A stretch of DNA of 38,051 nt. Source: Candidatus Omnitrophota bacterium (GTDB taxonomy: Bacteria > Omnitrophota > Gorgyraeia > Duberdicusellales > 4484-171). This document shows positions 17,768-29,091 of the stretch, piece after piece. Position numbers and translations under genes: made by a program. The stretch's first letter is position 1. Every line of letters starts with the position of its first letter. The notes below the pieces were generated by a model, which was not told the origin of the DNA, searched no databases, and worked only from the letters and a program-made list of their open reading frames with translations. The DNA lies in NCBI GenBank assembly GCA_021735445.1, contig JAIPHA010000013.1, forward strand, positions 1 through 38,051. Direction: 5' to 3'.

Positions 17768-18064
17768 TTAAGTAGGCAGATGGTTGTAAAGTTTTTTGTA
17801 GGGACAAAGGTAATCATTTTTCCAATGAAGGCGCAGTAACTGTTTTATGGGAACGCATTTAAAAATCTCTCCGCCTATGGTTTTTCTAATCCCAAATCTC
17901 TCAGGGTAGATATCACAATAAGATTTATCATTTTTATTTTTTTTAAGATGGATACAGGGGTCGTCTAAAGCACCGCAACAAGCCCCGCACCTTAAACAGA
18001 GGTTTTCCCATTCGCGTTCTTTTTTCTCTAGATGCGTTTGGCAATCTTTTAATTCAATTTCCAT
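17768..18064 (-). CDS. YkgJ-family cysteine cluster protein
   Basis: CLRCGACCGALDDPCIHL...YCDIYPERFGI...CPYKKL. Confidence 0.8.
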   Translation of the reverse strand: MEIELKDCQTHLEKKEREWENLCLRCGACCGALDDPCIHLKKNKNDKSYCDIYPERFGIRKTIGGEIFKCVPIKQLLRLHWKNDYLCPYKKLYNHLPT

Positions 18065-18072
18065 AAAATTAT

Positions 18073-18149
18073 TAGATTGGAGATTGCAGATTAGAGTTTA
18101 GCAGATATATTTTTTTATCTCCAATCTCCTATCTGCCATCTCCAATCTA
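18073..18149. repeat. Dispersed palindromic intergenic repeat, copy B (hppA/YkgJ gap)
   Basis: Perfect 12-bp terminal inverted repeat TAGATTGGAGAT (18073-18084) / ATCTCCAATCTA (18138-18149); shares most of its length with copy A at 14534-14613. Confidence 0.85.
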
Positions 18150-18150
18150 T

Positions 18151-20256
18151 TTATTTAAATAAAGTAAATGAAATTACCAGGCCGCTAAATACAATTGAAA
18201 CCATTGACATTAGCTTGATTAGAATATTTAAAGAAGGCCCGGCAGTATCTTTGCAAGGGTCTCCGATGGTGTCTCCGGTAACCGCTGCTTTATGGGAAGC
18301 GGAGCCTTTGCCGCCAAGATTTCCTTCTTCAATGTATTTTTTGGCATTATCCCAGGCGCCTCCGGAATTAGCCATCATGATTGCAAGAACAAACCCGGAA
18401 GCCAAAGCTCCAATTAGCAGTCCGATGGTACCTTTTGCCCCTAAAAGAATACCAACTGCTATCGGAGCAATAATTGCCAAAAGCGAAGGTAAAACCATCT
18501 CTTTTTGAGCTGCTTTTGTGGTAATGGCTACACAACGGGGGTAATCAGGTTTAGCTTTTCCCTCTAGCAATCCTTTTATTTGAGCAAACTGCCTTCTGAC
18601 TTCTTCGATAATCGAAGCTGCTGCCCTGCCCACGGCTTTTAAAGAAAGTGAGCAAAAAACAAAAGGCAAAAGCGCTCCGATGAATAAACCAATAATTATA
18701 TTTGGTTCAAGCAGAGTTAAATCTAAATCCAAAGCTATCTCTAAGCGGCTGGCTTCATTTATTAGATGGTTGCGGTAAGCAACGATTAAAGCCAGAGCCG
18801 TAAGAGCCGCTGACCCGATAGCAAAGCCTTTACCTGTTGCGGCTGTGGTGTTTCCCAGTGAATCGAGCTGGTCGGTTTTCCTTCTTACTTCCGGCCCGAT
18901 GTCAGACATCTCCGCTATCCCCCCGGCATTATCAGCTACCGGTCCATAGGCGTCGGTAGCTAAAGTTATTCCTAATGTTGAAAGCATGCCAACCGCAGAT
19001 ATCCCGATACCGTAAAGGCCTATAGTAAAGTTTTGAAAACCGCCGCTTATTGCAAAACTGCCTAAGATAGCTGCGCTGACTGTAATTACTGCGCCAATCG
19101 GAGAGATCATACCTAAAGCAAGGCCTTCAATGATAAAAGTAGCGGTTCCTGTTTGGGAAGATTTTGCCAGTGTTTTAGTTGGTTTATAGTGTGCCGAAGT
19201 AAAATATTCGGTAAATTGGCCGATTAATATACCGGCTACCAGGCCGATAAAAACTGAACCAAAAATACCCATATGCTGAGGAAGGTAATTTTTTACGATA
19301 AAAAACGAAAAAACAATAGTCAATGCCGCTGCAGTCCAAACACCTTTGCGTAAGGCTTTAAGTAATGAATCTTGGGTAGCGTCTTCTTTGGTGCGTACGA
19401 AAAAATAACCTAAAAGAGAAGCAATAACTCCTCCGGTAGCCAACAGCAAAGGTGTTATGATGCCTTTTAATCCCAGCCCCGCCGCCGCGGCAAGAGCCAT
19501 AGCCGCTACTATTGAGCCAACATAAGATTCAAAAAGGTCGGCTCCCATTCCGGCTACGTCACCAACGTTATCTCCGACCTGATCGGCGATAACCGCAGGG
19601 TTTCTCGGGTCATCTTCAGGTATCCCAGCTTCGACTTTACCTACTAAATCAGCGCCTACATCAGCTGCTTTAGTATATATTCCTCCCCCTAAGCGGGCAA
19701 AAAGAGCATAGCCTGAAGCGCCCATTCCAAAACAAAGCATAGTTGAGGTTATTGCGGTAAAAAGGTCGCTTCCGTAAGGAAGGGGGTTGTTTGAATAATA
19801 TGATTTTAAAAATATAAACCAGCTGGCCAGAAAGATTAAGCCAAGGCCAACTACGGTAAGGCCCATAATCATTCCAGCGCTAAAAGCTACTTTTAAGCCT
19901 TTGTTTAAACTAATTGATGTGGCTTGGGTAGTACGGGCGTTTGATTTTGCCGCAACATACATTCCTAAAAAACCGCAAAAACCGGAAAATACTCCTCCGG
20001 TTAAGAATGCAAAAGGAACAAATATTACCAGCAACCCTTTTAAAGCCATTGCTAGTAAAATCAGAAAGACCACAATAAAAAATATTCCCACCACTTTGTA
20101 TTGTTGGCGCAGATAACCTTTTGCGCCTTCAAAAATATAATTAGTGATTTCCACCATGCTTTCGTTGCCTTGAGGCTGCTTGAAGATCCAACGAATTAAA
20201 ATCCCACAAAAAATTAAAGCTAGCACCGACCCTGCGAAGACAAAAATTAGATCCAT
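18151..20256 (-). CDS. hppA: Membrane-bound ion-translocating pyrophosphatase, likely K+-dependent type
   Basis: 701 aa; [79 protein letters not shown] carries Ala at the K+-dependence position. Confidence 0.97.
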   Translation of the reverse strand: MDLIFVFAGSVLALIFCGILIRWIFKQPQGNESMVEITNYIFEGAKGYLRQQYKVVGIFFIVVFLILLAMALKGLLVIFVPFAFLTGGVFSGFCGFLGMYVAAKSNARTTQATSISLNKGLKVAFSAGMIMGLTVVGLGLIFLASWFIFLKSYYSNNPLPYGSDLFTAITSTMLCFGMGASGYALFARLGGGIYTKAADVGADLVGKVEAGIPEDDPRNPAVIADQVGDNVGDVAGMGADLFESYVGSIVAAMALAAAAGLGLKGIITPLLLATGGVIASLLGYFFVRTKEDATQDSLLKALRKGVWTAAALTIVFSFFIVKNYLPQHMGIFGSVFIGLVAGILIGQFTEYFTSAHYKPTKTLAKSSQTGTATFIIEGLALGMISPIGAVITVSAAILGSFAISGGFQNFTIGLYGIGISAVGMLSTLGITLATDAYGPVADNAGGIAEMSDIGPEVRRKTDQLDSLGNTTAATGKGFAIGSAALTALALIVAYRNHLINEASRLEIALDLDLTLLEPNIIIGLFIGALLPFVFCSLSLKAVGRAAASIIEEVRRQFAQIKGLLEGKAKPDYPRCVAITTKAAQKEMVLPSLLAIIAPIAVGILLGAKGTIGLLIGALASGFVLAIMMANSGGAWDNAKKYIEEGNLGGKGSASHKAAVTGDTIGDPCKDTAGPSLNILIKLMSMVSIVFSGLVISFTLFK

Positions 20257-20257
20257 T

Positions 20258-21538
<1,281 letters not shown>

Positions 21539-21548
21539 TTAAAATGAT

Positions 21549-23132
21549 TTATAATTTTATTGCCTTTGCCGATATTATGCTAGGGTTGGCTTTAATTTTT
21601 TTGACTACGTCTTCTTTAGCCGCGTTATCGATATTCAGTATCGTAAGAGCTGTACCTTTTGGAGCATGCCTGCCTAAGCTCATTCCTGCGATGTTGACTC
21701 CGTTTTTTCCTAAAGTGGTGCCCAAGAACCCAATCACCCCAGGCATATCTTTGTTGTTTATAACCAGCATATGTTGTGACGGAGATACTTCAAAGTAGAC
21801 GTTATCTAAGCTTATAAAGCGCGGGTTTGAGTTAGCAAAAAGTGTCCCTTCTAAGCTTTTTTCCTCTTTGTCGGTAGTTATGGTAAGCCGGAGAGAGTTT
21901 ATATATTCTTCTTCTTCCGGTTCTTTAATTTGTTTGATCTTTATTCCGCGTTGTTTAGCGATATCAATAGCATTCATCTGGTTTATATCCTTTTCAACTT
22001 GCCGGGCAAGTAAACCTTTTAAAAACATCCCTCCGATAATATCCACTTTTTGGGTAGATATTTTGCCACGGTAGGATATTTTCACGGTTTTTATTGCTCC
22101 TTCGGCGAGTTGAGAGATAAAAGAACCCATTTTGTCAGCAAGGTTAAAATAAGGCTGGATAATTTGATAAGCCTCAGGTTCAAGTTGAGCGTAATTGATG
22201 GCATTATTTATTGATTTGCCTAAAAGCGCATCTTTTATCGAATTAGCTGCTTCGATAGCAACATTCAATTGGGCTTCTTTTGTTGATGCCCCCAGGTGTG
22301 GGGTTGTGATCAGGCTTTGGGATTCGATAAATTTTAGTTCTAAAGGAGGTTCTTTGGAATAAACATCAACGGCAGCTCCCGCTATTTTTTTATCAGCCAA
22401 GGCTTTAGCTAACGCGTCTTCGTTGATGATTCCTCCGCGCGCACAGTTTATAATAAAAGCGCTGGGTTTCATCTGTTCAAATTCTTTACTTGAGATTAAA
22501 TCCTTGGTTGCGTCGGTTAAAGGGGTATGGACCGTAATAAAATCTGAATTTTTAATTAAATCGTCTAAATCAACCGATTCAATCCCCAAACGTTCTGCAA
22601 TCTCTTTTTGCAAAAAGGGGTCATAAACCAAGACCTTCATCCCAAAAGATAGAGCACGTTTGGCGACTTCTTTGCCAATCCTTCCCAGTCCTACTATGCC
22701 TAGTTTTTTTAGGTAAAGCTCGGTGCCTTTAAATTTGGACCTTTCCCATTTTTTATTTTTTAAAGAATTATGGGCAAAAGGAATATTTCTTGCCGCAGAA
22801 AGGAGCAGAGCAAAGGTCTGTTCGCAGGTTGAAATAGTATTTCCTCCCGGTGCATTCATAACTATTATCCCCCGGTTGGTGGCGGCTTTAATATCGATGT
22901 TGTCAACTCCTACTCCTGCTCTGGCGATAAATTTTAGGTTTTTAGCTGCGTTTAGAATATCTGCGCTAAGTTTTGTCCCGCTGCGTATGACTATTGCCTG
23001 GTAGGCGGTTATCTCTTTTTTTAATTCTTCCGGAGAAAGGCCATATTTACAATCGACTCTAAACCCGGAATCTTTTAAAATTTGAACACCTTCCTTATTT
23101 AGCTTATCGGATATGAGAATCTTATCAACCAT
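21549..23132 (-). CDS. serA: D-3-phosphoglycerate dehydrogenase (ACT-domain long form)
   Basis: 527 aa; IRSGTKLSADIL, ARAGVGVDNIDIKAAT, GIVGLGRIGKEVAKRA, C-terminal ACT (INNKDMPGVIGFLGTTLGKNGVNIAGMSLGR). Confidence 0.97.
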   Translation of the reverse strand: MVDKILISDKLNKEGVQILKDSGFRVDCKYGLSPEELKKEITAYQAIVIRSGTKLSADILNAAKNLKFIARAGVGVDNIDIKAATNRGIIVMNAPGGNTISTCEQTFALLLSAARNIPFAHNSLKNKKWERSKFKGTELYLKKLGIVGLGRIGKEVAKRALSFGMKVLVYDPFLQKEIAERLGIESVDLDDLIKNSDFITVHTPLTDATKDLISSKEFEQMKPSAFIINCARGGIINEDALAKALADKKIAGAAVDVYSKEPPLELKFIESQSLITTPHLGASTKEAQLNVAIEAANSIKDALLGKSINNAINYAQLEPEAYQIIQPYFNLADKMGSFISQLAEGAIKTVKISYRGKISTQKVDIIGGMFLKGLLARQVEKDINQMNAIDIAKQRGIKIKQIKEPEEEEYINSLRLTITTDKEEKSLEGTLFANSNPRFISLDNVYFEVSPSQHMLVINNKDMPGVIGFLGTTLGKNGVNIAGMSLGRHAPKGTALTILNIDNAAKEDVVKKIKANPSIISAKAIKL

Positions 23133-24258
23133 AAATAACCTCCTCTAACCGTACCAGTGAACTGCCGGATTTAAATTGATGCCCTACTTCTTTCAATGCA
23201 ACTTCAAAAAGCGAAAAGCAAGAAATTAGGTCTTGAGCGTTTATCCAGCCCATATGGGCAATTCTTACAATTTTATCTTTTAATTGGGCTTGCCCGCCGG
23301 CGATAGCTAAGCCGTATTTTTCTCTGAGAATCTTTACGATTTGGGAAGATTTTATATTATCGGGCAGCTTAATCGCGGTAGTTGAAGCCGATGGGCGGCT
23401 GGAAAGAATTGAAAGGCCTAAGGCCTTTGCTGCCGCACGGGTGGCTTTGGCTAATTTTTCAAATTTTTCCCAACGTTTTTCAATTCCTTCTTTATTAAGA
23501 GCGTCTAAGGCAACGGCTAAGGCGGCAACAATGGTAACTGCCGGGGTGTAAGGGGTGTCATTGCTTTTATGTTTATTTAAGGCTTTTTTTAAGTCAAAAT
23601 AGTATTTGGGTAAATCAGACTCTTTCATTAAGCTTTTTGCTTTATCGCTGACGCTGACAAAAGAAAGGCCGGGCGGAAGCATTAATCCTTTTTGAGAACC
23701 GCCAACTACTATGTCAACGCCCCATTGATCGGTAAGGAGCTTGTCCTGGCCTAAGCCGCTTATCGCATCGACTACAGTTATTGCGTTTGCTTTTTTAGCG
23801 ATTTTTGTAATATTTTCGATATCGTGTACTGTTGCGGTTGAAGTCTCACAAAGTGTAGTCAGGACAGCTTTTACCCCTTTATTCTTATTGAAAATTTCTT
23901 CCAATTTTTTGCAATCAGCAGCCGCGCCCCATTCTACCTTCATTTCAATTACATCCAGAGAAAAACTATTTGCGATCTCAGCCCAGCGTTGCCCGAATTT
24001 TCCTCCCGATATTGCAATAATTTTGTCGCCTTTTGAAAATAAATTACTAACAGCTGCCTCCATCGCTCCTGTGCCGGAGGCAGAAAGGATAACTACAGGG
24101 TTTTTGGTACAAAGGAGACTCTGAAGCCCTTGGTGGGCATCTGCTAAAATATTTCTGAATTCATCAGTACGGTGGTGGATTATCTCTTTAGCTAAAACTT
24201 CCCGCAAGAAAGAAGGCACCGGAGAGGGGCCCGGAGTCATTAATTTTTTATGTTTCAT
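23125..24258 (-). CDS. Class V aminotransferase (alanine-glyoxylate / serine-pyruvate aminotransferase-like)
   Basis: MTPGPSPVP...HHRTDEF...SASGTGAMEAAVSNL...VVDAISGLG...VVGGSQKGLMLPPGLSFVSVS (PLP lysine); overlaps serA start by 8 bp. Confidence 0.9.
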   Translation of the reverse strand: MKHKKLMTPGPSPVPSFLREVLAKEIIHHRTDEFRNILADAHQGLQSLLCTKNPVVILSASGTGAMEAAVSNLFSKGDKIIAISGGKFGQRWAEIANSFSLDVIEMKVEWGAAADCKKLEEIFNKNKGVKAVLTTLCETSTATVHDIENITKIAKKANAITVVDAISGLGQDKLLTDQWGVDIVVGGSQKGLMLPPGLSFVSVSDKAKSLMKESDLPKYYFDLKKALNKHKSNDTPYTPAVTIVAALAVALDALNKEGIEKRWEKFEKLAKATRAAAKALGLSILSSRPSASTTAIKLPDNIKSSQIVKILREKYGLAIAGGQAQLKDKIVRIAHMGWINAQDLISCFSLFEVALKEVGHQFKSGSSLVRLEEVIYG

Positions 24259-24272
24259 AATATCTCCTCTTT

Positions 24273-24875
24273 TTATTTATTTTTTTTAGTTTTTTCGATA
24301 ACAGTATCGACTATCCCGTAATCTTTTGATTCGGCCGCTGACATAAAATAATCACGGTCGGTATCTTTTTCAATTTGACTTACTGGTTGTCCGGTGTGTT
24401 CAGAGAGAATTTTATTTACCTTGCCTTTGACGTTGATTATCTCTTTAGCGTGAATAGCAATATCTGCTGCTGTTCCTTGATAACCGCCCCAGGGCTGATG
24501 AATCATTATTCTGGAATTTGGCAAGGCAAACCTTTTCTTTCTTGTTCCCGAGGCAAGCAACAGCGCTCCCAGTGACGCCGCCTGGCCAATACAATAGGTT
24601 GCTACATCACATTTTACAAATTGCATAGTATCATAAATTGCCATTCCTGCGGTTATGGCCCCTCCGGGTGAATTAATATATAAATTTATATCTTTTTTTA
24701 CATCTTCCATTTGAAGAAAAAGCATTTGAGCAATAACTACATTAGCAACGTTGTCATCTACCGGCGTTCCAATAAAAATTATTCTATCTTTAAGAAGGCG
24801 AGAAAAAATATCATAGGCACGCTCGGCTCGGCCGGTTTTTTCGATAACCATTGGGACATAGGCTTGATTTTTCAT
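24273..24875 (-). CDS. clpP: ATP-dependent Clp protease proteolytic subunit
   Basis: 200 aa; [66 protein letters not shown]. Confidence 0.97.
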   Translation of the reverse strand: MKNQAYVPMVIEKTGRAERAYDIFSRLLKDRIIFIGTPVDDNVANVVIAQMLFLQMEDVKKDINLYINSPGGAITAGMAIYDTMQFVKCDVATYCIGQAASLGALLLASGTRKKRFALPNSRIMIHQPWGGYQGTAADIAIHAKEIINVKGKVNKILSEHTGQPVSQIEKDTDRDYFMSAAESKDYGIVDTVIEKTKKNK

Positions 24876-24902
24876 TTCTCCTCCTTTAATCCGGTTTGTT
24901 TT

Positions 24903-25790
24903 TTAACTAAATTTTGCTTCACTTAAAATAAGGCCTAATACAGCTTCGGCCATTTTTTTATCTTCTTTTATTCCTTCTTTTTTGGCGACTGCGCGCAAAA
25001 TATAGAAAAACTTTACTTCATCTTTAGCCAGAGGTTCTAATTTTTTTTCAAAATCATCTCTGTACTTTTTTAAATCCTCTTCTTTTATCCCCTGTTGTTG
25101 AAGTTGCTGCATTTGCCGGTTGATTAATTGTTGATGGTACCGTTTCACTTCTGCGCTGGGGACTTCGGTTTTGACCGATTTAAGAAGATGAGTTTTAATT
25201 TGATTATCAATGTTTTGCCTTCTTTTTTGCAAACTATCAAGATGAAGCTGGGTTTCGATTGCATCTTTAAAGGAATCCATGTCTGGATAAGAAGCCCATT
25301 TAGCGAGTTGTTGGTCATCAAGGCTTTTTTCGGTTATTTTTTTAACTTCTTCTTTAAACTTTTTGATCATGCCTTGAATTTGCTTAGAATCCGGTTTAAC
25401 TTTTTGGTCTTTTATCTTTATACCCTTATAGGTGCTGTCTTTAACTTCTATTTGTGGTTGAGTTTCAACTTCAGCTGTAAAGCTTAAGGCGTCTTCAGTA
25501 ACTTTTAGATCAGAAACCTGAGGCATTCCCGCGGGAGATATTTTACTTTCTTCCAGTGCCTGCTGATAAATTACCGGAAGGTGTTGTTTGATAAATTCAT
25601 CTTGAAGCGTTTTCTGATGATGTTTTTTTACTACCTCTAAAGGGGCTTTTCCCGGCCGGAAACCAGGTACTTTTAGTTTCTTTGAAGCCTCGCTGTAAAA
25701 TTTATTTTTCTTATCGATAAAATCTTTTCCAGCTACTTTTATATCTAATTTATGTTTTAATTTATCAATTTTTTTAACATTTACTTCCAA
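24903..25790 (-). CDS. tig: Trigger factor, apparently without the central PPIase (FKBP) domain
   Basis: 295 aa; N-terminal ribosome-binding signature KKLKVPGFRPGKAPLEVVKKHH then directly a helical C-terminal chaperone-like region; adjacent to clpP. Confidence 0.85.
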   Translation of the reverse strand: MEVNVKKIDKLKHKLDIKVAGKDFIDKKNKFYSEASKKLKVPGFRPGKAPLEVVKKHHQKTLQDEFIKQHLPVIYQQALEESKISPAGMPQVSDLKVTEDALSFTAEVETQPQIEVKDSTYKGIKIKDQKVKPDSKQIQGMIKKFKEEVKKITEKSLDDQQLAKWASYPDMDSFKDAIETQLHLDSLQKRRQNIDNQIKTHLLKSVKTEVPSAEVKRYHQQLINRQMQQLQQQGIKEEDLKKYRDDFEKKLEPLAKDEVKFFYILRAVAKKEGIKEDKKMAEAVLGLILSEAKFS

Positions 25791-25803
25791 GTCTACCTCC
25801 TCT

Positions 25804-25863
25804 TTTTTTTATCTGTGTCTTTTGTAACCGTGCTATAGCGTGCTTTCTGTGCCATCTGTGGCA
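25804..25863. repeat. Degenerate TCTGTG-word intergenic repeat (tig-lptB gap)
   Basis: atctgtgtcttttgtaaccgtgctatagcgtgctttctgtgccatctgtggcac; shares TCTGTGCC(A/C)TCTGTG with the gap at 35556-35633; GTGCC-ACAGAT-GGCAC hairpin on the minus strand. Confidence 0.55.
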
Positions 25864-26586
25864 CTACATTTTAAAATCTTTGCCTAAATATACCTCTCTG
25901 GCCCGGTCGTGGCTGGTTAATTCTTCTGAATTGCCAGCAGTCAAAATTTGGCCTTCTGTTATTAAATAAGCTCTATCGGTAATCGAGAGAGTTTCGCGAA
26001 CATTGTGGTCGGTAATGAGTATCCCTAACCCCTTATCCTTTAGTTCGCTAATTATCTGCTGGGCTTCTTTTACCACGATCGGATCAATCCCGGAAAATGG
26101 TTCATCAAGGAGAAGAAAAGAAGGGTTAGTTACCAAAGCCCGGGTAATTTCCAGCCGGCGCATCTCTCCCCCGCTTAATGTATAAGCTTGATTTTTGCGT
26201 AAATGGGAAATATTAAGCTCTTCTAAAAGTTCGTTTAGCCTCCGGAGCCTCTCGTTGCGGTTTATCGGCAAAGTTTCAAGAATTGCTAAGATATTATCTT
26301 CGACAGTAAGTTTTCGAAAAACCGATGGCTCCTGAGACAGGTAGCCGATACCGAATTTAGCCCTTAGATGAATCGGTAAATAGGTAATATCTTCGTTGTC
26401 AAAAAGAATCTTGCCGTTATCCGGCGGAATGATCCCTACAATCATATAAAAGCTGGTAGTTTTTCCGGCACCGTTTGGCCCAAGCAAGCCTACCACTTCC
26501 CCTCTCCTTACCGAAAGGGATAGATCTTTTACTACAGCATTTGTTCCGTAGCTTTTAGTTAAATTTTTAACTTCTAAAAGGCGCAT
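25864..26586 (-). CDS. lptB: LPS export ABC transporter ATP-binding protein
   Basis: GLLGPNGAGKTTSFYMIVGI, FGIGYLSQEPSVFRKLTVEDNI, LSGGEMRRLEI, LLLDEPFSGIDPI, ITDHNVRETL. Confidence 0.96.
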   Translation of the reverse strand: MRLLEVKNLTKSYGTNAVVKDLSLSVRRGEVVGLLGPNGAGKTTSFYMIVGIIPPDNGKILFDNEDITYLPIHLRAKFGIGYLSQEPSVFRKLTVEDNILAILETLPINRNERLRRLNELLEELNISHLRKNQAYTLSGGEMRRLEITRALVTNPSFLLLDEPFSGIDPIVVKEAQQIISELKDKGLGILITDHNVRETLSITDRAYLITEGQILTAGNSEELTSHDRAREVYLGKDFKM

Positions 26587-26613
26587 TTTTTAAAATTTAT
26601 AACGGGAATTAAA

Positions 26614-27441
26614 TTAATCTATTCCAAAAAAACCTGAAGAACCGTTATCGTTTTCTTCAGGAAAATATATTAAACGCGGACTGCCTTCTAAAATAAGCTT
26701 TTCTTCTTCGGCCAGATAGATAGCTTTTTCGGCAAAAGTAACGTTACTGTCTCTTACGATTTTAACATGGCCTTGGGATATTATTTTAATAATCTTTTTT
26801 TCTTTTGTGTCAAAAAAAAGAGTCGCTAGGTCGGAAAAAAGCTTGCCCTGTTTATGGTTTACTACTACATTTTCTTTGAAAGTTGCCTGGCCCTTATTGT
26901 AGTCTACTTCAAGCGGGCCGGAACAAGTAATCGTAGTAGCGTCTTGCTGGTCTTTTTCCTGATAGGAGACTTGGACGTCTTCTTTGAAATCCGCGGTTTT
27001 AAGTTGAGAATCAGCATCAAGGCCTTTGGCCTTGACTAAAAGAGAATCTTTTTCGGTTTCTACCCTTGAATCGGTTTTTATTTGATTTTTTGTCCGTTGC
27101 CAATTGAGGCAATCGGTTTTAAGATTCCAGCCCTCTTGATTTTTTATTTCGACATTTCCGTTGAGCCAAATATTTTGGTTTTTTTTATTCAACTTTGCCT
27201 GGTCAGACTTAACAAATATGGTGTCTTTATCCAGGTAGTAGTTGGCATCCATAGTCTGAATGTCGATTAAGTCTCCGTTAATTACAGCTTCTTTGCCTTT
27301 GATTTCCCAATCACTGGATCCGTCATTTTGAAAGTTAGAAAGATAGAAATCTTTTATCGTTTGTTCGTTGCCGGGATAACCGGCCGGGTAGAAAACAAAC
27401 GATAAAAACAATAAACTAATTATAAAACATATATTTTTCAT
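26614..27441 (-). CDS. LptA/LptC (OstA-like) LPS export periplasmic protein
   Basis: Signal sequence; repeated beta-strand OstA-like pattern (LNGNVEIKNQEGWNLKTDCLNW..., FKENVVVNHKQGKLFSDLATLFF...); adjacent to lptB and kds genes. Confidence 0.75.
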   Translation of the reverse strand: MKNICFIISLLFLSFVFYPAGYPGNEQTIKDFYLSNFQNDGSSDWEIKGKEAVINGDLIDIQTMDANYYLDKDTIFVKSDQAKLNKKNQNIWLNGNVEIKNQEGWNLKTDCLNWQRTKNQIKTDSRVETEKDSLLVKAKGLDADSQLKTADFKEDVQVSYQEKDQQDATTITCSGPLEVDYNKGQATFKENVVVNHKQGKLFSDLATLFFDTKEKKIIKIISQGHVKIVRDSNVTFAEKAIYLAEEEKLILEGSPRLIYFPEENDNGSSGFFGID

Positions 27442-27501
27442 AGCGTTTCCCAGAAAGCATATTAATATATCAGATAAAAAGATAAAGTCAATACCAGTAG
27501 T

Positions 27502-28047
27502 TTACCGGGGGTTTCGAATAAACTCTAAAATATCTTTTTTTGCGCCCTTTGCGTTGATTATCAAGTCAGCAACCTCTCTTACCGCCCCTTCCCCTCCGCG
27601 CCGGGAAGTTATGTAATCAGATATTTTTTTTAATTCCGGATAAGAATTTTTAACCGCTATTCCAATGCCGGCTTTTTCGATCATGCCTAAATCGATTAAG
27701 TCATCGCCGATAAAACAAATTTCTTTTTCGGCCACTTGGTATTTATTCTTAATCTCTTCCAGTTGGCGTTCTTTGGGAATTTCCCCGCCGCGTACTTCCA
27801 CAACATGCATGTCTTTGGCGCGTTTTTTTAAAATCGGCGAGTCTTTAGCTGAAAGAAATATAGTTTTTACGCCTATAACCGAAAGAAGGTATACTCCCAG
27901 GCCATCTTTTACATTAAACATTTTAAGTTCTCTGCCTCGGTCGTCATAAATTATTTCTTCTTTGGTGAGAACTCCGTCAACATCTAAAATTAAGAGTTTA
28001 ACCTTAGCCAATTTTTTCTTTATTTCTTTTATATTTTTCTTTTTCAT
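27502..28047 (-). CDS. kdsC: 3-deoxy-D-manno-octulosonate 8-phosphate phosphatase
   Basis: LLILDVDGVLT...IIYDDRGRELKMFNVKDGLGVYLL...CFIGDDLIDLGMIEKAGIGIAV; in a KDO cluster. Confidence 0.95.
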   Translation of the reverse strand: MKKKNIKEIKKKLAKVKLLILDVDGVLTKEEIIYDDRGRELKMFNVKDGLGVYLLSVIGVKTIFLSAKDSPILKKRAKDMHVVEVRGGEIPKERQLEEIKNKYQVAEKEICFIGDDLIDLGMIEKAGIGIAVKNSYPELKKISDYITSRRGGEGAVREVADLIINAKGAKKDILEFIRNPR

Positions 28048-28053
28048 CTTTTT

Positions 28054-28083
28054 CTATGGACTGTTGACTATTGATTCGGGACT
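28054..28083. repeat. Short degenerate GACTGTTGACTATTGA-word sequence (kdsC-kdsD gap)
   Basis: ctatggactgttgactattgattcgggact fills most of the intergenic gap; a short instance of the word-repeat style seen elsewhere in the window. Confidence 0.35.
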
Positions 28084-29079
28084 TTACACAAGTCCGGCTG
28101 CGATCAGATCCTGGATATCAAGCATTCCGATTGGATGATTATTTTTATCGACAACCGGTAGTTCATCTATCTTTTTTTTCTCTAAAACTTTAAGGGCTTC
28201 AGAGGCTAAATCACTATCTTTGATAGTTGTAGGTTTAGCGGACATAACAGATTTAACTTTTTTATTTAAAATATCCCTGTCTTTTTTTAAATTACGGCGC
28301 AGGTCACCGTCGGTAAATATGCCGATTATCTCATTTTTTCTATCCACCACGGTAGCTGCGCCAGCATGGGCGGAAGTAATTTTTAAGAGAACCTGGTCAA
28401 CCAATGCTTCGGCGTCAACGACCGGGTTTTGTTTTTTCTTTCTCATAATGTCTGAGACCTGAAGCAACAACCTTCTGCCTAAAGAACCCCGGGGATGGAA
28501 AGATGCAAAGTCCTTCTCTTTAAAACCTTTTATTTTTTGTAAAACTACCGAAATCGCATCGCAAACAGCCAGCATTGCCGTGGTAGACGTAGTCGGCGCC
28601 AGGCCTAAGCCGCAAGCTTCTTTATCTACAGCAACATCTATTATGATATCCGAGTATTGAGCCAGGCTTGAATTTATATTGCCGGTTATGGCGATAATCT
28701 TGGAGCCGATTTTTTTAACAAAAGGGGCTAGGTTTTGGATTTCATCGGTTTGGCCGCTATAGGATAAAATTATTACGATGTCGTTTTTTTTAATTCTTCC
28801 CAGGTCCCCGTGGACTGCCTCAGCGGCATGCAGCCAAAAGCTTGATGTTCCGGTTGAAGACAGGGTTGCTGAAAATTTTTGTCCGATTATTCCGGCTTTG
28901 CCCATTCCGGAAATCACGATTCGCCCCCTGCATTTCAGGCTTGCCTCAATTGCTTTGAAAAAATCATTTCCCAGTTTTGCTTTCACATTTTTAAGCCCTT
29001 GAATTTCGGTGGCCAAAACATCTTTGGCCCAATTAAGAACTATCTTTTGATTTAGTTTTTTATTTTTTTTCTCCATCAT
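28084..29079 (-). CDS. kdsD: D-arabinose 5-phosphate isomerase (SIS + CBS domains)
   Basis: VISGMGKAGIIGQKFSATLSSTGTSSFWLHAAEAVHGDLG...ACGLGLAPTTSTTAMLAVCDA...FASFHPRGSLGRRLLLQVSDIM plus CBS repeats. Confidence 0.96.
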   Translation of the reverse strand: MMEKKNKKLNQKIVLNWAKDVLATEIQGLKNVKAKLGNDFFKAIEASLKCRGRIVISGMGKAGIIGQKFSATLSSTGTSSFWLHAAEAVHGDLGRIKKNDIVIILSYSGQTDEIQNLAPFVKKIGSKIIAITGNINSSLAQYSDIIIDVAVDKEACGLGLAPTTSTTAMLAVCDAISVVLQKIKGFKEKDFASFHPRGSLGRRLLLQVSDIMRKKKQNPVVDAEALVDQVLLKITSAHAGAATVVDRKNEIIGIFTDGDLRRNLKKDRDILNKKVKSVMSAKPTTIKDSDLASEALKVLEKKKIDELPVVDKNNHPIGMLDIQDLIAAGLV

Positions 29080-29091
29080 AATCCTTTAAAT

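Noticed and set aside
12887-18150. Considered whether the word-repeats are a CRISPR array
   Set aside because: No regularly spaced identical repeats, no unique spacers, no cas genes; repeats are degenerate and palindromic within single gaps.
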